Source: Alistipes sp.
GTDB taxonomy: Bacteria; Bacteroidota; Bacteroidia; Bacteroidales; Rikenellaceae
Assembly (NCBI GenBank): GCA_017938765.1
Contig: JAGBAX010000011.1
Span: forward strand, 1 to 40,829
Reading direction: 5' to 3'
DNA: 40,829 nt
Below the pieces are notes generated by a model that did not search any database, had not been told where the DNA came from, and was given only the letters and a program-made list of their open reading frames with translations. The position numbers and the translations under genes are program-made. Positions 1 to 6,743 of this stretch are shown piece by piece; positions within the stretch are counted from its first letter, which is position 1; each line of letters begins with the position of its first letter.

Positions 1-114
1 AACGGAAAACGGAAAACGGAAAACTGAAAACTGAAAACGGAAAACGGAGAGTGACGACCGACCAAACCCCTATACTTTCGTCAGTCGTCACTTTTCAGTT
101 TTCACTTTTCAGTT
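1..114. repeat. Palindromic heptamer repeat, copy A
   Basis: Positions 1-47 are a run of 7-nt units of the type GAAAACG/GAAAACT. They lead into a 41-bp core at 51-91, whose arms GTGACGACCGACCAAA and TTTCGTCAGTCGTCAC surround an asymmetric centre CCCCTATAC, and then into further CACTTTT/CAGTTTT units at 91-114. The same core recurs at 1644-1684 (inverted) and 3870-3910 (direct). The array may extend beyond the window's left edge. Its right part contains the stop codon of the lipoprotein gene read on the minus strand. Confidence 0.9.
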
Positions 115-747
115 CAGGTTGGAGTATATTTTCTCGTCTTTGTAGCGTGTCTGGTAGTCAGTGCGGATGTTTGCTCCTGCAAGGGTGCCGATATAGCGGA
201 TAGAGTAGCCGTTTAGCTCTTGGTCTGAGGGCTCAAGGCCGTCCATAATAAACTGCCCATACTGGTAGTACTTCAGAGTCAGTGTGGTCTGATAATATTG
301 ACTGCCTGCGGTTTGAAGGTCTGGGTTTGTGAGTATTACAGCCATATTTTCGGCATCAAAGCTCCACAGTAGGGTGGTGTAGAGGAATGGATAGGGGATG
401 TTGTTATACGGCGCAGGGGCGTAGAGGTAGCACTGACGGCAGGTGCCATCGGCGTAGAAGATAAGGTCAAGGAACTGGCTACCTTTGCCATAGGCGATAT
501 TGTTATAGCCCGTATAGGAGCTACTCCACACATCGCCATTGCGGTATGTTATCCAGTTGTCAATAGTCCAGACGCCCGTCTCAAGGTCGTCTATAAAAGT
601 GCGGAAGTCGCTACTTGTAGCGGGAAAGTCTGCCACAAGGGCATTGATGCGGTTTATCTGCTCCTGCAGAGACCAACCGTCATCGTCATTACAACTGCTT
701 AAAGTAAAGGCTGTAAGCAGTAATGGAATAGTAAAAAATCGTCTCAT
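109..747 (-). CDS. Putative outer-membrane or periplasmic lipoprotein of unknown function
   Basis: The 212-residue product begins with a lipoprotein signal peptide: a hydrophobic stretch ends in LSSC, putting the lipidated cysteine at residue 19 just before an acidic NDDDG run. The mature part is rich in Tyr, Trp and Thr and reads like alternating beta strands (for example TGVWTIDNWITY and LTLKYYQYGQF). A lipocalin-like barrel is possible but I do not recognise a family. It is followed on the minus strand by nothing visible in the window. Its stop codon TGA lies inside the heptamer array of copy A. Its ATG is inside a strong inverted repeat (738-776) that may control translation. The neighbouring minus-strand gene is also a small lipoprotein, 51 nt upstream, so the two may be co-transcribed. 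Confidence 0.75.
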   Translation of the reverse strand: MRRFFTIPLLLTAFTLSSCNDDDGWSLQEQINRINALVADFPATSSDFRTFIDDLETGVWTIDNWITYRNGDVWSSSYTGYNNIAYGKGSQFLDLIFYADGTCRQCYLYAPAPYNNIPYPFLYTTLLWSFDAENMAVILTNPDLQTAGSQYYQTTLTLKYYQYGQFIMDGLEPSDQELNGYSIRYIGTLAGANIRTDYQTRYKDEKIYSNLN

Positions 748-776
748 AACACTCTATTTATTGGTTACGAGACGAT
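738..776 (-). promoter_or_regulatory. Inverted repeat sequestering the start codon
   Basis: On the minus strand the leader reads ATCGTCTCGTAAC, a 13-nt loop (751-763), then GTTATGAGACGAT. These two 13-nt arms (764-776 and 738-750) pair completely with a single G-U, and the ATG (745-747) is inside the stem. Flanking bases extend the pairing (GTAA on one side, TTAC on the other, with a small internal loop). As RNA this would hide the start codon and the region just upstream. Regulation of translation is inference. Confidence 0.6.
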
Positions 777-798
777 AATTACAAATTTGCTACCAAAT

Positions 799-1557
799 TT
801 ATAGGTAGAGGTGGTTTAGCTTCATAGAGTAACTTACGCTGCTGCCAGAGTCAAGGTTGAGCGTAATGGTAATGGTGTGCGTTGCCAAATCCTCTGGAAT
901 GGTGTAGCAGTAGAAGGTCATATCAGTGCCACCATAGATGTTGTAGTCGCTCTCAAGCATTAGCGCTGTTGTGGCTGGGTCAAGCTCGCTTACAACCTCG
1001 CGAATAGTCTTTGCAGGACGAGAGGTGGTAAAACCACTGGCTACATACTCAGCCAGAGAGTCAAACTCAACAGTGAAGAGCGGAGCAAGGTTTACCCCCG
1101 CGCTGTATCCGTCACTCCAGTACTTGTCACTTGTAATCTCAATGCTCTTAATCTGCTCGGCAAAGCAGTAGTAGCGACAAGGACCACTCTCATAAAACCA
1201 CTCGCCACTGCCCGCCTTGCTGTAGAAGCGGTAGATAGTCTTTGTGGGGTTGAAGTCGCCAAACTTCTCCTGACAATTCTCATACGACATCGCATTTGCA
1301 CCGTATGGGTTGTCCATAAGGTCAAAGATAGAGCCTGCATAGTCGCCCACAAGGCTCAACATTACGCGCAACTCCTCATAGTTTGCATCGGCATCAATAA
1401 TAGGATGCATAGGGACCTTGTCCTTCTCTACGCGGATAAACTTAAAATAGGCACTGGCCGTGCCACTTGCCTGAAAAACTCTGTCGGTGGGCTCAAACTT
1501 CTCCACACACCCTGCGGCACATAGAGCCGCCAATAAAACAATAAAAATCTTTCTCAT
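799..1557 (-). CDS. Putative lipoprotein of unknown function
   Basis: The start is placed at the methionine of MRKIFIVLLAALCAAGC, because the 12 codons in front of it overlap the promoter and do not belong to a signal peptide. The product is 252 residues with a lipobox cysteine at residue 17. The rest is an acidic, aromatic-rich soluble domain with no family I can name; three to four cysteines sit in the middle. A -7 element (TACCTTTG on the minus strand, 1564-1571) sits only a few nt upstream of the ATG, so the leader is very short. The region over the -33 position carries a perfect palindrome (1579-1595). It is flanked on its 5' side by repeat copy B and on its 3' side by the lipoprotein gene at 109-747. 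Confidence 0.75.
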   Translation of the reverse strand: MRKIFIVLLAALCAAGCVEKFEPTDRVFQASGTASAYFKFIRVEKDKVPMHPIIDADANYEELRVMLSLVGDYAGSIFDLMDNPYGANAMSYENCQEKFGDFNPTKTIYRFYSKAGSGEWFYESGPCRYYCFAEQIKSIEITSDKYWSDGYSAGVNLAPLFTVEFDSLAEYVASGFTTSRPAKTIREVVSELDPATTALMLESDYNIYGGTDMTFYCYTIPEDLATHTITITLNLDSGSSVSYSMKLNHLYL

Positions 1558-1563
1558 ACGGCA

Positions 1564-1595
1564 CAAAGGTAGTAACATTTTTGCGAATCGCAAAA
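1564..1595 (-). promoter_or_regulatory. Promoter with palindrome over the -33 region
   Basis: On the minus strand a Bacteroidetes-type -7 element TACCTTTG occupies 1571-1564. Upstream of it, TTTTGCGA-A-TCGCAAAA (1579-1595) is a perfect 8-bp palindrome with one central base, covering the spacer and -33 region. It abuts the heptamer array of copy B. Operator function is inference. Confidence 0.5.
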
Positions 1596-1690
1596 CGGAA
1601 AACGGAAAACTGAAAAGTGAAAACGGAAAACTGAAAAGTGAGAGTGACGACTGACGAAAGTATAGGGGTTTCGTCGGTCGTCACTCCTCT
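1592..1690. repeat. Palindromic heptamer repeat, copy B (inverted)
   Basis: Heptamer units GAAAACG, GAAAACT and GAAAAGT fill 1592-1643. The 41-bp core follows at 1644-1684, in the opposite orientation to copies A and C, with the centre reading GTATAGGGG. Arms differ at one position. Together with copy C it forms an inverted pair around the DUF6371/ATPase cassette. The remaining gap to the next gene (1691-1835) holds only the promoter described below. Confidence 0.9.
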
Positions 1691-1779
1691 CTACTATCAA
1701 TGTCCAGTAAATAGAGCCTCAGTAAATCAATGATTGACAGCAACTTGTAAAATAATTGAAAAAATATTTCTCAAAATGC

Positions 1780-1830
1780 TTGACAAAGGGGTGTTCAGTG
1801 TATTATATTTGCCGTACAATTCTTGAACAC
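1780..1830 (+). promoter_or_regulatory. Promoter with flanking 7-bp inverted repeat
   Basis: TTGAC at 1780 and TATATTTG at 1804-1811 form a canonical Bacteroidetes promoter with 21 nt between TTG and the -7 element. The arms GTGTTCA (1791-1797) and TGAACAC (1824-1830) are perfect inverted repeats that bracket the -7 element and presumed start site, so they could be a repressor operator or a leader hairpin. The ATG of the DUF6371 gene is 6 nt after the second arm. Confidence 0.5.
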
Positions 1831-1835
1831 TAACA

Positions 1836-2777
1836 ATGAAATATCAACTTGAGAAGTATCGTGGTCCGCAGTCAAGGCACCGCTGTCCACAGTGCGGAGT
1901 GAAGGGCTGCTTCACTCGCTATATCAACACCGAGACAGGTGAGTATATCCACAGCAGTGTGGGTATGTGCAGCCGACTAAACAAGTGCGGGTATCACTAC
2001 CCACCTCGGCAGTATTTCAGTGACAATCCACAGCAGAGTGTAACTACTCGTGCAGCGCAAAAACCGACAACGGTAACACACAAAGCAACAGAGCCTTGCA
2101 CCATTGACCTAAAGTATTACTACGACTCAATAGAGCGCCCTGACTGCGCCTACTTGCGTTGGTTAAATCGTCTGCTTGGCCAGAGCGTAACATCGCTTAT
2201 CAAGCAGTTATACCACATCGGAAGCACTGATGATGACAGAGTAATCTTCTGGCAGGTTGATGTTTTGGGTCGCATACGCACTGGTAAGGTTATGGCCTAT
2301 GACGAGATGACAGGCAAGCGACTGAAGAGTTCAAAAGGGGCTTGCGACTGGATGCACAGCATTCTCAAACGAGAGGGTAAACTGTCCAGTGATTGGACTC
2401 TGACTCAGTGTCTCTATGGCGAGTTTATGCTCAACAGTGAGCAGTTCAAAAATCGCCCTATAGCCATTGTTGAGAGCTACAAGACAGCGCACATCGCTGC
2501 AGCAACTCTGCAAGAGTACTTTTGGATGAGCGTTGATAGTCTCAACGGTCTTACTGCCAAGCGTTTAGAGCCTCTCAAGGGGCGACAAGTAGTCCTCTTT
2601 CCCGATGCAGGGGCGGGCTACACGGAGTGGAGTCGTAAGGCTCAACAGATTGCCTCCGAGGTGGGCTGTCAGATAACAGTGAGTGACTGGCTGATAAAAA
2701 ATCTCACTGCCGAGCAAATCGCCAACGGAGCTGATATCGCAGATATATTAATTGAGCCGTTAGCCATTGGCCATTAG
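1836..2777 (+). CDS. DUF6371 family zinc-ribbon / primase-like protein
   Basis: The 313-residue product starts with a zinc-ribbon region: CPQC near residue 17, then CSRLNKCGYHY near residue 45, ending in the PPRQYF segment typical of DUF6371 proteins of Bacteroidetes elements. The C-terminal half resembles a Toprim-like fold: residues around PIAIVESYKTAHIAA supply a glutamate, and GRQVVLFPDAG supplies a later acidic motif, as in primase-type Toprim domains. Function in replication priming is inferred from this architecture and from the AAA ATPase gene 52 nt downstream. The last five codons and the TAG stop are built from the TAGCCAT heptamer repeat, so the natural C-terminus may have been replaced. 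It has its own promoter and a candidate operator. Confidence 0.75.
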   Translation: MKYQLEKYRGPQSRHRCPQCGVKGCFTRYINTETGEYIHSSVGMCSRLNKCGYHYPPRQYFSDNPQQSVTTRAAQKPTTVTHKATEPCTIDLKYYYDSIERPDCAYLRWLNRLLGQSVTSLIKQLYHIGSTDDDRVIFWQVDVLGRIRTGKVMAYDEMTGKRLKSSKGACDWMHSILKREGKLSSDWTLTQCLYGEFMLNSEQFKNRPIAIVESYKTAHIAAATLQEYFWMSVDSLNGLTAKRLEPLKGRQVVLFPDAGAGYTEWSRKAQQIASEVGCQITVSDWLIKNLTAEQIANGADIADILIEPLAIGH

Positions 2778-2789
2778 CCGTTAGCCAAC
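2757..2789. repeat. TAGCCAT-type heptamer array
   Basis: Units CCGTTAG, CCATTGG, CCATTAG, CCGTTAG and a partial unit follow each other with a 7-nt period. The array supplies the stop codon of the upstream gene (2775-2777) and sits in the 52-nt gap before the ATPase gene. Confidence 0.8.
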
Positions 2790-2829
2790 CAACAACACAC
2801 TAACAATCAACAAATAACGACGATTATCT

Positions 2830-3852
2830 ATGAAAACACTTGAACAAATCCAAACTGAGATTGCAGCGGAGCAGGCTGCTATTCTTGAGACATTTGAGGG
2901 CATTTCGCCTTACGGAGAAATTAGCGCTATGCGATTGATTACCAAGGCTCCAGAGCATATTGACTGTCTGCTTGAGCCGATATTTCCTCGCACTGGCGTG
3001 GCTTCGCTTGTGGGTAGTAGCGACAGTGGCAAGAGTACCCTGTTGAGGGGTCTTGCAATGGCTGTGGCGACGGGTCAGAGCATCTATCTGAACTTCCGAC
3101 TCAATGCTCTGCACCGCAGTGCGATATATGTCTCAACGGAGGACGACCAGAACAGCATCGCCTCGCTACTCAAGCGTCAAAACACTGAGCTTCAGCTACC
3201 TATGGAGGCGTATGAGGGACTTCGTTTTGTCTTTGACACAGAAAATCTCGTCTCTCGCCTTGACAGTATGCTTACCGACCGACCTGCTGACCTTGTGGTT
3301 ATTGACGCCTTTGCTGACCTCTACACGGGCGGTCTGAATGAGAACAATCAGGTGCGAGGATTTCTGCAACTCTACCACACCTTGGCGCAGAAGCACAACT
3401 GCCTTGTTCTCTTCCTCCACCACACGGGCAAGCGCACCGAGACACTCAATCCGAGCAAGCACAATGCTATTGGTAGTCAAGGCTTTGAGGCAAAAATGCG
3501 ACTGATGATTGAGCTTCGCCGAGACCCTCGTCAGGGGTGCGAACACCTGCGCCACCTCTGCATCGTGAAGGGTAACTACCTGCCACCGACATTCAAAAAT
3601 AGCAGTTTTGAGCTGCTCTTTACCGAGCACTTGAACTACATCCCGACGGGCAACCGCGTGCCATTTAGCGCCCTCAGAGAGCATACTGAGGAGGATGAGG
3701 CCTTAAAGGCTCAGATGTTACAAGTTCAAGAATTGCTTGAGGCGGGAGTGAGTAAGACTCAGATTGCCAAGCAGTTGGGAATACCTCGCACGACCCTAAA
3801 TAGTCGTATCAACAGCTTGCAGATATCCCCTGAGGATGAGTGTCCATTCTGA
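2830..3852 (+). CDS. AAA_25 (RepA-like) ATPase with C-terminal helix-turn-helix
   Basis: The 340-residue product carries a RecA-fold ATPase domain. The Walker A motif GSSDSGKST is at residues 62-70, and the Walker B region is DLVVIDAFADLY. A later LFLHHTGK motif is typical of AAA_25/RepA hexameric helicase-like proteins, as is the YVSTEDD segment after Walker A. The C-terminus (VSKTQIAKQLGIPRTTLNSRI) looks like a helix-turn-helix. RepA-like members are replicative helicases of plasmids and integrated elements; here it follows a DUF6371 gene, so the pair looks like a replication module. No integrase, relaxase or transposase is visible nearby. The cassette ends 17 nt before repeat copy C. Confidence 0.8.
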   Translation: MKTLEQIQTEIAAEQAAILETFEGISPYGEISAMRLITKAPEHIDCLLEPIFPRTGVASLVGSSDSGKSTLLRGLAMAVATGQSIYLNFRLNALHRSAIYVSTEDDQNSIASLLKRQNTELQLPMEAYEGLRFVFDTENLVSRLDSMLTDRPADLVVIDAFADLYTGGLNENNQVRGFLQLYHTLAQKHNCLVLFLHHTGKRTETLNPSKHNAIGSQGFEAKMRLMIELRRDPRQGCEHLRHLCIVKGNYLPPTFKNSSFELLFTEHLNYIPTGNRVPFSALREHTEEDEALKAQMLQVQELLEAGVSKTQIAKQLGIPRTTLNSRINSLQISPEDECPF

Positions 3853-3869
3853 TAGCCTCGGCAGGGGGG

Positions 3870-3946
3870 GGTGACGACTGACGAAACCCCTATACTTTCG
3901 TCAGTCGTCACTCTCAGTTTTCAGTTTTCCGTTTTCCGTTTTCAGT
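3870..3946. repeat. Palindromic heptamer repeat, copy C
   Basis: The core at 3870-3910 has perfect 16-bp arms, GTGACGACTGACGAAA and its reverse complement, around CCCCTATAC. Units of CAGTTTT/CCGTTTT follow to 3946. It has the same orientation as copy A and is inverted relative to copy B. It immediately precedes the plsY promoter, so as RNA or DNA it could also act as a hairpin at the 3' end of the ATPase gene, though no T-run follows. Confidence 0.9.
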
Positions 3947-3947
3947 T

Positions 3948-3986
3948 AGCAAAATTTTGCTGTCAGCAAAAATTTTACTACCTTTG
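3948..3986 (+). promoter_or_regulatory. plsY promoter with palindromic -33 region
   Basis: TACCTTTG (3979-3986) is preceded at 19 nt by TTG (3957-3959). The TTG lies inside a perfect 14-bp palindrome, AGCAAAATTTTGCT (3948-3961). The ATG of plsY is 31 nt downstream of the -7 element. Confidence 0.6.
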
Positions 3987-4017
3987 CACTGACGCACGCA
4001 GAGTTTTTTGTATTACT

Positions 4018-4677
4018 ATGACTTATTGCGCGGTATTGTTGCTTTTGGTAGTGGCCTATCTTTTGGGCTCTATTCCGAGTGCTGTCTGGATTGGCAAGCA
4101 CTATTTTGGTGTGGATGTTCGTGAGCACGGCAGTAAGAATGCGGGGGCAACGAATATGTTGCGCGTATTGGGCTTCAGGGCTGCTTTGCCAGTCTTTGTG
4201 ATTGACTTTATGAAGGGCTTTGTGGCGGTAACACTTATGGGGCTGATGAGGCTTGACCCTTCGGTATCTACGGCGTGGGTAATCAACTTTAAGATTTTTG
4301 CCGTTGTGGCGGCTGTGGTGGGACATATATTCCCAATTTTTGCAGGCTTTAGGGGCGGCAAGGGGGTAAGTACGCTTATTGGTGCGGTGACAGCCATACA
4401 GCCAAACCTTGCAGTGCTCTGTTTTGCGGTGTGGGTATTAGTGTTTGTTTTTACCCATTATGTGTCGCTTGCGAGCATTGTTGCGGGGTGCTGTTTCCCC
4501 GTTTTTGTAGCGATATTCTCCACGACCCTATATAGCCGATATGGGGACTTTTCGTGGATTTTTATAATATTCTCCGTAGTAGTGGCGTTGATGATGCTCT
4601 GGACACATAGGAGTAACATTGCGCGACTGAGGCGGGGCGAGGAGAGTAAAACTTACCTCTGGAAGAAGAGAAAATAA
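4018..4677 (+). CDS. plsY: Glycerol-3-phosphate acyltransferase PlsY
   Basis: PlsY is the integral membrane enzyme that transfers an acyl group from acyl-phosphate to glycerol-3-phosphate, the first step of phospholipid synthesis. The 219-residue product has the expected size, about five membrane segments and the family's conserved loops: GSIPSAVWIG near the N-terminus, GSKNAGATN near residue 40, and the phosphate-binding FRGGKGVST near residue 115. The start at 4018 is chosen because the upstream in-frame codons translate the repeat and promoter. The charged C-terminal tail (ESKTYLWKKRK) is cytosolic. An acyl-CoA synthetase follows 20 nt downstream, giving a likely lipid operon. Confidence 0.95.
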   Translation: MTYCAVLLLLVVAYLLGSIPSAVWIGKHYFGVDVREHGSKNAGATNMLRVLGFRAALPVFVIDFMKGFVAVTLMGLMRLDPSVSTAWVINFKIFAVVAAVVGHIFPIFAGFRGGKGVSTLIGAVTAIQPNLAVLCFAVWVLVFVFTHYVSLASIVAGCCFPVFVAIFSTTLYSRYGDFSWIFIIFSVVVALMMLWTHRSNIARLRRGEESKTYLWKKRK

Positions 4678-4697
4678 CACCTTATTTATATTGTACT

Positions 4698-6398
4698 ATG
4701 GTTGAAAAGAACTTAATTAAGATGTATGAGCAGTCATTCCGCGACAACCGCGAGATGAGTGCCGTAACTGACTACTTTACTGGCGAGACCTACTCTTACT
4801 ACGGTTTTGCTAAGGAGATTGCCAAGTTGCACATTATGTTTGACGAGGCGGGCATTAAGCCTAAAGATAAGATTGCTCTTGTTGGTCGTAATACTCCACG
4901 CTGGTGCGTTGTTTACATCGCTACAATGACCTATGGAGCTGTTATTGTTCCTATTCTTCAGGACTTTACGCCGACAGATATCGCGCATATTGTAAACCAC
5001 TCTGAGAGCCGACTACTCTTTTTGACCGACTCATACTGGGATAACCTTGATGGCGACCAGATGCCAGATGTTGAGGCGGTAATGTCGCTCACAGACTACC
5101 ATGTGCTCTATGAGCGTGATGGCGACAAGATGTCTCGCTGCATCAATCAGATGACCGAGAACTACCGCAAGCGCTATCCTCGTGGCTTTACGGCAGACGA
5201 TATCAAGTATGCAGATGTGCCAAACGACCAGCTGATACTGCTCAACTACACATCGGGTACTACGGGCTACTCTAAGGGCGTTATGCTGACTGTTAATAAC
5301 CTTACAGCCAATGTGATGCATATCTCAACAATCAGCGACCACTCAAATATCCCTTACTTCCATAAGGGTGGCCGTACGCTCTCGTTCCTGCCACTTGCAC
5401 ACGCCTTTGGTTGCGCGGTAGACTTCCTTGCTCCGCTTGCTGTGGGTGGACATATCACCCTGCTGGGTCGCATCCCTGCACCGAAGATTCTGCTTGCAGC
5501 TATTCAGAAGGTCCAGCCAGAGGTTATCTGCGCTGTGCCAGTGCTCTTGGAGAAGATTTACCGTAAGCAGATTATCCCACTGCTTGAGAAGGGTCCTTTG
5601 AGCATCGCTATGAAGCTGCCACTTGTAAACGAGGTCGTCTTTGCGCAGATTAAGAAGAAGCTGCTTGACTCATTCGGTGGAAACCTGCGTATCTTCGTGC
5701 TTGGTGGCGCACCAGTGAATAAGGAGACTGAGGCGTTCCTTCAGAAGATTCACTTCCCATTCACTATCGGCTATGGTATGACCGAGTGCGGTCCGCTTAT
5801 CAGCGTTACGCCAGACGCTCGCGAGTTTAAGGCTACCTCTTGCGGTATGTATCTAAAGGATTACATTGATGTTCGCATCGACTCATCTGACCCACAGAAC
5901 ACTGCGGGTGAGATTCTTGTTCGCGGCGAGAATGTGATGCTTGGTTACTATAAGAATGAGGAGGCGACATCGGCCGCTATTGACGACGAGGGCTGGCTCC
6001 ATACAGGCGATATGGGTACTATGGATGTAGACGGCACGCTCTATATTCGTGGTCGTTGCAAGACTATGATTCTTACTGGTAGCGGTCAGAATATCTACCC
6101 AGAGGAGATTGAGGATAAGCTCAACAATATGCCACTTGTCCTTGAGTCTCTTGTCCTTGAGAACGACGGTAAGCTCTACGGCCTTGTAGTGCCAGACTTT
6201 GAGACCTGCGAGCGTGAGGGCATTGACCGACAGACCCTTGAGGCTACTATGGAGGAGAATCTGAAGGTGCTCAACACACAAATTGCTGCCTATGAGCGAC
6301 TTGTCTCAATCAGCATCTACCCTTCAGAGTTCGAGAAGACTCCAAAGAAGAGTATCAAGCGCTACCTCTACAACGCCTCACAGTTGGGTATTAAGTAG
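4698..6398 (+). CDS. AMP-dependent long-chain acyl-CoA synthetase
   Basis: A 566-residue member of the ANL superfamily that activates a fatty acid with ATP and CoA. The core motifs are visible: the P-loop YTSGTTGYSKGV (about residue 185), YGMTECGP (about residue 358), GWLHTGDMG (about residue 434), and a C-terminal lysine in TPKKSIKRYLY. The length and order match FadD-like long-chain synthetases. It follows plsY closely and no promoter is seen between, so co-transcription is likely; it could supply activated acyl chains for membrane lipids. A heptamer array starts 4 nt after its stop codon. Confidence 0.9.
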   Translation: MVEKNLIKMYEQSFRDNREMSAVTDYFTGETYSYYGFAKEIAKLHIMFDEAGIKPKDKIALVGRNTPRWCVVYIATMTYGAVIVPILQDFTPTDIAHIVNHSESRLLFLTDSYWDNLDGDQMPDVEAVMSLTDYHVLYERDGDKMSRCINQMTENYRKRYPRGFTADDIKYADVPNDQLILLNYTSGTTGYSKGVMLTVNNLTANVMHISTISDHSNIPYFHKGGRTLSFLPLAHAFGCAVDFLAPLAVGGHITLLGRIPAPKILLAAIQKVQPEVICAVPVLLEKIYRKQIIPLLEKGPLSIAMKLPLVNEVVFAQIKKKLLDSFGGNLRIFVLGGAPVNKETEAFLQKIHFPFTIGYGMTECGPLISVTPDAREFKATSCGMYLKDYIDVRIDSSDPQNTAGEILVRGENVMLGYYKNEEATSAAIDDEGWLHTGDMGTMDVDGTLYIRGRCKTMILTGSGQNIYPEEIEDKLNNMPLVLESLVLENDGKLYGLVVPDFETCEREGIDRQTLEATMEENLKVLNTQIAAYERLVSISIYPSEFEKTPKKSIKRYLYNASQLGIK

Positions 6399-6402
6399 TT
6401 TG

Positions 6403-6435
6403 TTGGCCATTAGCCATTAGCCATTGGCCATTGGC
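6403..6435. repeat. TAGCCAT-type heptamer array
   Basis: Four and a half tandem 7-nt units (TGGCCAT, TAGCCAT, TAGCCAT, TGGCCAT, then TGGC) begin 4 nt after the acyl-CoA synthetase stop codon. It runs directly into a copy of a structured repeat module. Confidence 0.85.
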
Positions 6436-6490
6436 TTACCTGCAGTAACTCGTTCTTGCTCGCTATATCGCACCGATGGCTTTTGGTTGC
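6433..6490. repeat. Structured repeat module, short copy
   Basis: This stretch aligns with modules at 27526-27616 and 40515-40602. The shared parts are GGCTTACCTGCAGTAACTCG at the left and TTGCTCGC, ATCGCA and GGCTTTTGG at the right; the second hairpin of the longer copies is missing. Its first hairpin is TTAC-CTGCA-GTAA, replacing TTGCC-TTC-GGCAA of the second copy. Confidence 0.6.
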
Positions 6491-6506
6491 ACCTCGGAGG
6501 AGAAGT

Positions 6507-6563
6507 GGGCAGATTTTTCTGCCCGCTATGACGACAAAGCCTCCCTTTTTCAAAGGGAGGTTT
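6507..6563. other. Two hairpins in the gap before the sensor kinase
   Basis: GGGCAG-ATTTTT-CTGCCC (6507-6524) and CCTCCCTTT-TTC-AAAGGGAGG (6540-6560, extendable by three pairs) are strong inverted repeats. Neither is followed by a T-run, so they are not clear intrinsic terminators. They may still end or protect the acyl-CoA synthetase transcript. Confidence 0.5.
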
Positions 6564-6609
6564 GGAGGGAATGTAAATATTTTTTACTATACTATAATCG
6601 GCTTTTACT

Positions 6610-6728
6610 CTACGGCTTTCAGTGCGCCTCCGCAGGAGGTGTTGCGGAAAATGGAACTGCCTACAAGCTTGCTTGTAAAGGTCTGTTCTATTTTGCGGAA
6701 CAACAGTTGTGCTGTCTGAAAGGCGTAG
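6610..6728 (+). other. Compact multi-branch inverted-repeat element (RNA or MITE-like)
   Basis: A closing stem joins CTACGGCTTTCAG (6610-6622) to CTGAAAGGCGTAG (6716-6728), 12 of 13 pairs. Inside lie four hairpins. CGCCTCC-GCA-GGAGGTG spans 6625-6641. TACAAGC/GCTTGTA spans 6662-6677. TGTTC/GAACA spans 6684-6702. ACAG/CTGT spans 6703-6715 and directly abuts the closing stem. It ends 15 nt before the sensor kinase ATG, so it would be the kinase 5' leader if transcribed. No known riboswitch consensus is recognised. Confidence 0.5.
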
Positions 6729-6743
6729 CATCAGCCTTAGACT

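Noticed and set aside
3871-4017. N-terminal extension of PlsY
   Set aside because: It would encode the palindromic repeat and the promoter; the true PlsY N-terminus with its first membrane helix begins at 4018.
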